A stretch of DNA of 64,000 nucleotides, taken from positions 37,058 through 101,057 of the forward strand of contig JAMPBN010000003.1 of NCBI GenBank assembly GCA_023666665.1, read 5' to 3'. Source of the stretch: Prevotella sp. Lineage in GTDB: Bacteria; Bacteroidota; Bacteroidia; Bacteroidales; Muribaculaceae. Under the pieces are notes generated by a model, which saw only the letters and a program-made list of their open reading frames with translations, did no database searches and had not been told where the DNA came from. Positions 61,264 to 64,000 of this stretch are shown in pieces. Numbering within the stretch: position 1 is the first letter of the stretch; the number at the start of each line of letters is the position of its first letter. Both the position numbers and the translations under genes were made by a program.

Positions 61264-61731
61264 ATGACACAGTTTATAGCAACTACTGCACGTGAGGCAC
61301 TTGCCGCCGTTGAAGCCGGCGCCCGCTGGATTCACTTCACCGACCCGTCGCAACTCGACGCCATAATTCCCACCTGTCAGGCCGCAGAAGTTATCGTTAC
61401 GATTCCAGGGTCATCGAAGCTCGAAAAAGAAACCCGCATCCACGGCGTCATACTTTCGCCCGGCGATATGCCGGCAGCAGCCGCCCGCGAATTTCTCGGC
61501 CCAAACGCTATAATCGGCAGCAGGGTAGGGAGCTTGTTTGAGATCATCAACCTTTCGTGCATCGACGTGGATTTCTTCGTTTTAGACGCCCCGCTGTCGG
61601 AGTTTGAGCAGATTGTCAAGATGGCCCGCGCCAAGGGCGTAGAGCAGCCCATTTCCGCTCTGAGCAGCAACCCCGCATTCCTCAGCGCCGGAGCCGCCGC
61701 CCTGCTCAGCAGCGACATTAACCTTATTTAA
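61264..61731 (+). CDS. thiamine-phosphate-synthase-like (TenI/ThiE fold) protein
   Basis: A 155-residue cytosolic protein with the pattern of a shortened TIM barrel like ThiE/TenI: WIHFTDPSQLDAI early, then HGVILSPGDMPAAAAREFLG and NAIIGSRVGSLFEIIN, which align in order with the ThiE stretch around its phosphate-binding loop. It is shorter than ThiE (about 210), and the usual active-site Lys/Asp pattern is not clear. It may be a regulator or a degenerate paralogue. It sits alone between secDF and recA. Confidence 0.5.
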   Translation: MTQFIATTAREALAAVEAGARWIHFTDPSQLDAIIPTCQAAEVIVTIPGSSKLEKETRIHGVILSPGDMPAAAAREFLGPNAIIGSRVGSLFEIINLSCIDVDFFVLDAPLSEFEQIVKMARAKGVEQPISALSSNPAFLSAGAAALLSSDINLI

Positions 61732-61765
61732 CTTACCAGGGCAAGATTCTTGCCCACCAACTCCC

Positions 61766-61773
61766 TAACTTTG
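61766..61773 (+). promoter_or_regulatory. recA promoter -7 box
   Basis: TAACTTTG, 156 nt before the recA ATG; the transcript leader would contain the 61784-61920 repeat array. Confidence 0.6.
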
Positions 61774-61783
61774 CACTGTAACT

Positions 61784-61920
61784 AATGTGAAAATGTCAAA
61801 ATGTCAAAATGTCAAAATGTCAAAATGTCAAAATGTCATAATGTGTACATTCCCACATTCCGACATTGCACATTAACCCTTAATCCTTAACCCTTAACCC
61901 TTAACCCTTAACCCTTAACC
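61784..61920 (+). repeat. AAAATGTC and CCTTAAC repeat arrays in the recA leader
   Basis: About seven AAAATGTC octamers (61788-61843), then an inverted related stretch (ACATTCCCACATTCCGACATT), then about six CCTTAAC heptamers (61871-61920) running to 9 nt before the recA ATG. GACATT after AATGTC allows a leader stem. Confidence 0.8.
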
Positions 61921-61929
61921 TACAAAGAA

Positions 61930-63087
61930 ATGGCAAAAAAACTCACCCCCGCCGGGGCCGCTGCCGATCCCAAAGCAGCCAAACTCGAAGCCCTCAAGCA
62001 AGCTATGGGCAAGATTGAAAAAAGCTACGGCCGCGGTGCCATCATGAAGATGGGCGACGAAGTGGTTGAAAAAGTAGACGTGATTCCTACCGGCTCCATC
62101 GGGCTTAACCTTGCCCTCGGAGTAGGCGGATATCCGCGAGGCCGCGTGATCGAAATCTACGGCCCGGAATCTTCCGGCAAGACTACCCTTGCAATCCACG
62201 CTATTGCCCAGGCACAAAAAGCCGGTGGCATCGCTGCAATCATCGACGCCGAACACGCCTTCGACCCCTACTACGCCAAAGCCCTCGGCGTAGACATTGA
62301 CTCTCTCTACATCTCCCAGCCCGACAACGGCGAGCAAGCCCTCGAAATCGCCGAGCAACTCATCCGCTCATCGGCAATCGACGTTCTGGTGATTGACTCC
62401 GTGGCCGCACTCACCCCCAAGAGCGAAATCGACGGCGAGATGGGCGACAAAAACGTCGGCCTCCAGGCCCGACTCATGTCGCAGGCAATGCGCAAGCTCA
62501 CCGGCACCATCTCCCGCACCAAAACCTGCTGCATATTCATTAACCAGCTCCGCGCAAAAATCGGTGTCATGTTCGGCCCCGCCGAAACCACTACCGGCGG
62601 CAACGCCCTGAAATTCTACTCCTCGGTGCGCGTGGAAATACGCCCCTCCACCACCCTCAAAGAAGGCGACCAGGCCATAGGCCGCGCCGCAGTCTGCAAA
62701 GTGGTCAAAAACAAAGTCGCTCCCCCCTTCAAGCGCGCAGAGTTCGACATCATGTTCGGCAAAGGCATTTCCCGCTCAGGCGAGATTCTCGACATGGCCT
62801 GCGACTACGACATAATCCAGAAATCCGGCTCCTGGTTCAGCTACGACGGTGCCAAACTCGCCCAAGGACGCGACGCCGCCAAGTTCGTCATCGACGACAA
62901 CCCCGAACTCGCCGACGAACTCGAAGCCAAAATTATGGAAGCCGTCAAGGAAAACCCCGACAAGAAGTCAACCTCGCGCCTTCCCAAGTTCAAGCGCCCC
63001 GGCCTCGCCGCCGCCGACTCCGCCCCGGCCGATGAATCCGACGCTCCCGACCAGGCCGACGACGACTTCACCATCGAAGAAGACTAA
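61930..63087 (+). CDS. recA: recombinase RecA
   Basis: A 385-residue ATP-dependent strand-exchange protein. Walker [10 protein letters not shown] at about 78-86, Walker [17 protein letters not shown]2/DNA-binding region [12 protein letters not shown] and [14 protein letters not shown]. The C-terminus is long and acidic ([19 protein letters not shown]). The leader is unusual for its repeat content. No clear SOS box was seen upstream, though the Bacteroidetes LexA site is not well fixed. Confidence 0.98.
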   Translation: MAKKLTPAGAAADPKAAKLEALKQAMGKIEKSYGRGAIMKMGDEVVEKVDVIPTGSIGLNLALGVGGYPRGRVIEIYGPESSGKTTLAIHAIAQAQKAGGIAAIIDAEHAFDPYYAKALGVDIDSLYISQPDNGEQALEIAEQLIRSSAIDVLVIDSVAALTPKSEIDGEMGDKNVGLQARLMSQAMRKLTGTISRTKTCCIFINQLRAKIGVMFGPAETTTGGNALKFYSSVRVEIRPSTTLKEGDQAIGRAAVCKVVKNKVAPPFKRAEFDIMFGKGISRSGEILDMACDYDIIQKSGSWFSYDGAKLAQGRDAAKFVIDDNPELADELEAKIMEAVKENPDKKSTSRLPKFKRPGLAAADSAPADESDAPDQADDDFTIEED

Positions 63088-63099
63088 TAACGGAATGCG

Positions 63100-63170
63100 G
63101 CCAAGCCCCCCTCTGAAGGGGGAGATGGCATAGTACCTCTCCCCCTTTAGGGGGGGGTGGGGGTCTTGGC
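63100..63170. repeat. 71-bp palindromic GCCAAGCCCCC element after recA
   Basis: The outer arms GCCAAG and CTTGGC enclose alternating C5-6 and G5-8 runs that can fold either as two small hairpins (CCCCC-TCTGAA-GGGGG, CCCCC-TTTA-GGGGG) or as one long stem. It is probably a dispersed palindromic element (REP/MITE-like) that also terminates recA. Confidence 0.65.
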
Positions 63171-63226
63171 GTGGCTATCCATTAAAAAAATCTCCCTCAC
63201 CTCTTGCAAGTTACGCAAATTATCCC

Positions 63227-63234
63227 TACCTTTG
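63227..63234 (+). promoter_or_regulatory. promoter -7 box of the last gene
   Basis: TACCTTTG with CTTG at 63203-63206 as a -33 box (20-bp spacing). The leader to the ATG at 63369 is about 130 nt and holds no recognised element. Confidence 0.55.
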
Positions 63235-63368
63235 CGCTTTGATAGTTAACTACTCAAACTTTCCTCTCTATCTTACTTGGTAGAAATTCTCAACATAAAG
63301 ACTCTGCTTAACAACCCCGCAAAAATAGAATATCTACTTATTATTCACATTATTTATTCACTAAGCTT

Positions 63369-63977
63369 ATGAAAAGATTGTACACTCTCGCGCTTTCGGC
63401 CCTGGTTCTCGCGGCCTCTGCATCCGTTGCAGTCCCCACGATGAAGATGGCTAAAGCCAAGGCGGTCGAGCCCCGCGCTCACCGCATTGAAGCAACCGCT
63501 TCGCCCCGCGTGCATAAGGCCCGCACCGCACCTGTTCTTGCGGAAAATGCAAGCACCGGCGTAAACTTTGCAAAGGGGACATTTGAACGCGCCAACCTGC
63601 AAACAAGGCTCAACGTTCCCCAAACCAAAGCAGCCTATAAGAAAGTAAGTATGACCAAGAAGTCCACTCATAAAGTGGCAAAAAATGTTAATGCCGAAGC
63701 CTCTGAGGGCATTGAAGGCGATTACACCATCACCATCGGCGACTATTATTATGGAGAAAGTTCAGTCGGAGCATACACTGCAGACTGTAACGTATCTCTT
63801 GAGGATGGCATTTTGGTCTTCAAATGTAAAGAGTTCCCGACAATCGTGCCGGCATTATATGACGAAACAACAAATAAAATTTCATTTTCTATTATTCCCA
63901 TAGGCAAAGTTGGAAATTATTACGCTCGTTTTGAACCTTTTGCATATAGAAGTCATTTAAACTTTTGTGTTTTGTGA
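63369..63977 (+). CDS. secreted protein of unknown function, possibly truncated
   Basis: A 202-residue exported protein with a signal peptide (about 1-22, LSALVLAASASVAVP), then a basic low-complexity linker (residues 25-110, rich in Ala, Lys, Thr) and the start of a beta-rich domain (EGDYTITIGDYYYGESSVGA, FKCKEFPTIVPALYDETT). It stops abruptly 23 bp before the window end, within what looks like the first strands of a longer domain, so it may be truncated or frameshifted in or beyond this window. No family is assigned. Confidence 0.55.
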   Translation: MKRLYTLALSALVLAASASVAVPTMKMAKAKAVEPRAHRIEATASPRVHKARTAPVLAENASTGVNFAKGTFERANLQTRLNVPQTKAAYKKVSMTKKSTHKVAKNVNAEASEGIEGDYTITIGDYYYGESSVGAYTADCNVSLEDGILVFKCKEFPTIVPALYDETTNKISFSIIPIGKVGNYYARFEPFAYRSHLNFCVL

Positions 63978-64000
63978 ATTTTTTTAAGAAGCAATACGGC

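Noticed and set aside
61871..61920. CCCTTAA repeats resembling telomeric DNA
   Set aside because: Only about six imperfect units, internal to a chromosome between a promoter and recA, with similar heptamers of other sequence elsewhere in the window; a simple spacer repeat explains it.

Overview
The window comes from a Bacteroidales bacterium, most likely Muribaculaceae or a close relative (inference). Support: promoters carry the Bacteroidetes -7 box TAnnTTTG, in several cases with a TTTG box 20 bp upstream. Several families are typical of the order (DUF4831, DUF6242, DUF6089-type barrel, PCMD, fused SecDF, OmpH pairs after BamA). Few start codons have a clear Shine-Dalgarno sequence. Most of the sequence is chromosomal housekeeping DNA with small accessory modules between conserved genes. 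No rRNA, tRNA, CRISPR array, transposase or prophage was seen.

Layout. 0.1-11 kb (mostly minus): leuS; topA-rluA-like operon ending in a frameshifted lipoprotein gene; a broken OmpA-domain gene; lgt-glycosyltransferase-PCMD operon. 10.8-20.8 kb (plus): a broken streptopain-propeptide gene; a RelA/SpoT homologue whose hydrolase site is lost; a lipoprotein; a CusBA-like metal efflux pair; a AAA ATPase that interrupts the efflux operon before its TolC gene. 20.8-29.3 kb (minus): mazEF; XRE-mutL-lipid kinase; GNAT; nnr-DUF4831-DUF389. 29.4-31.1 kb: a single-gene AAA ATPase plus DUF4435/TOPRIM protein (PARIS/OLD-like) abutting a 35-codon stump of an Abi_2 gene. 31.1-40.8 kb (minus): recQ-rarA, higBA, recJ, SulP-TPR. 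40.9-50.6 kb (plus): two unrecognised small genes and a LolA-like protein, tpx, ybeY, mnmG-parS-apt-uvrC-ribD, and a zeta-toxin pair. 50.7-61.1 kb (plus): the envelope operon DUF6242-barrel-uppS-bamA, a HEPN/MNT pair, two ompH genes, then secDF. 61.3-64 kb (plus): a ThiE-like protein, recA, and a secreted protein.

Themes. DNA repair is dense: topA, mutL, rarA, recQ, recJ, uvrC, recA. Envelope biogenesis is the second theme: lgt, uppS, bamA, ompH, secDF. Four different toxin-antitoxin or nuclease-type pairs (mazEF, higBA, zeta, HEPN/MNT) and one probable defence ATPase sit in the gaps. The most striking non-gene signal is a set of dispersed short tandem repeats (7-8 bp units and relatives) in spacers. 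They supply stop codons and short C-terminal tails to at least five or six genes, lie against start codons, and in RibD and MutL are translated in frame into the same decapeptide, VDSGQWTVGS. A perfect B. subtilis-type parS site follows mnmG and hints that the origin region is near.
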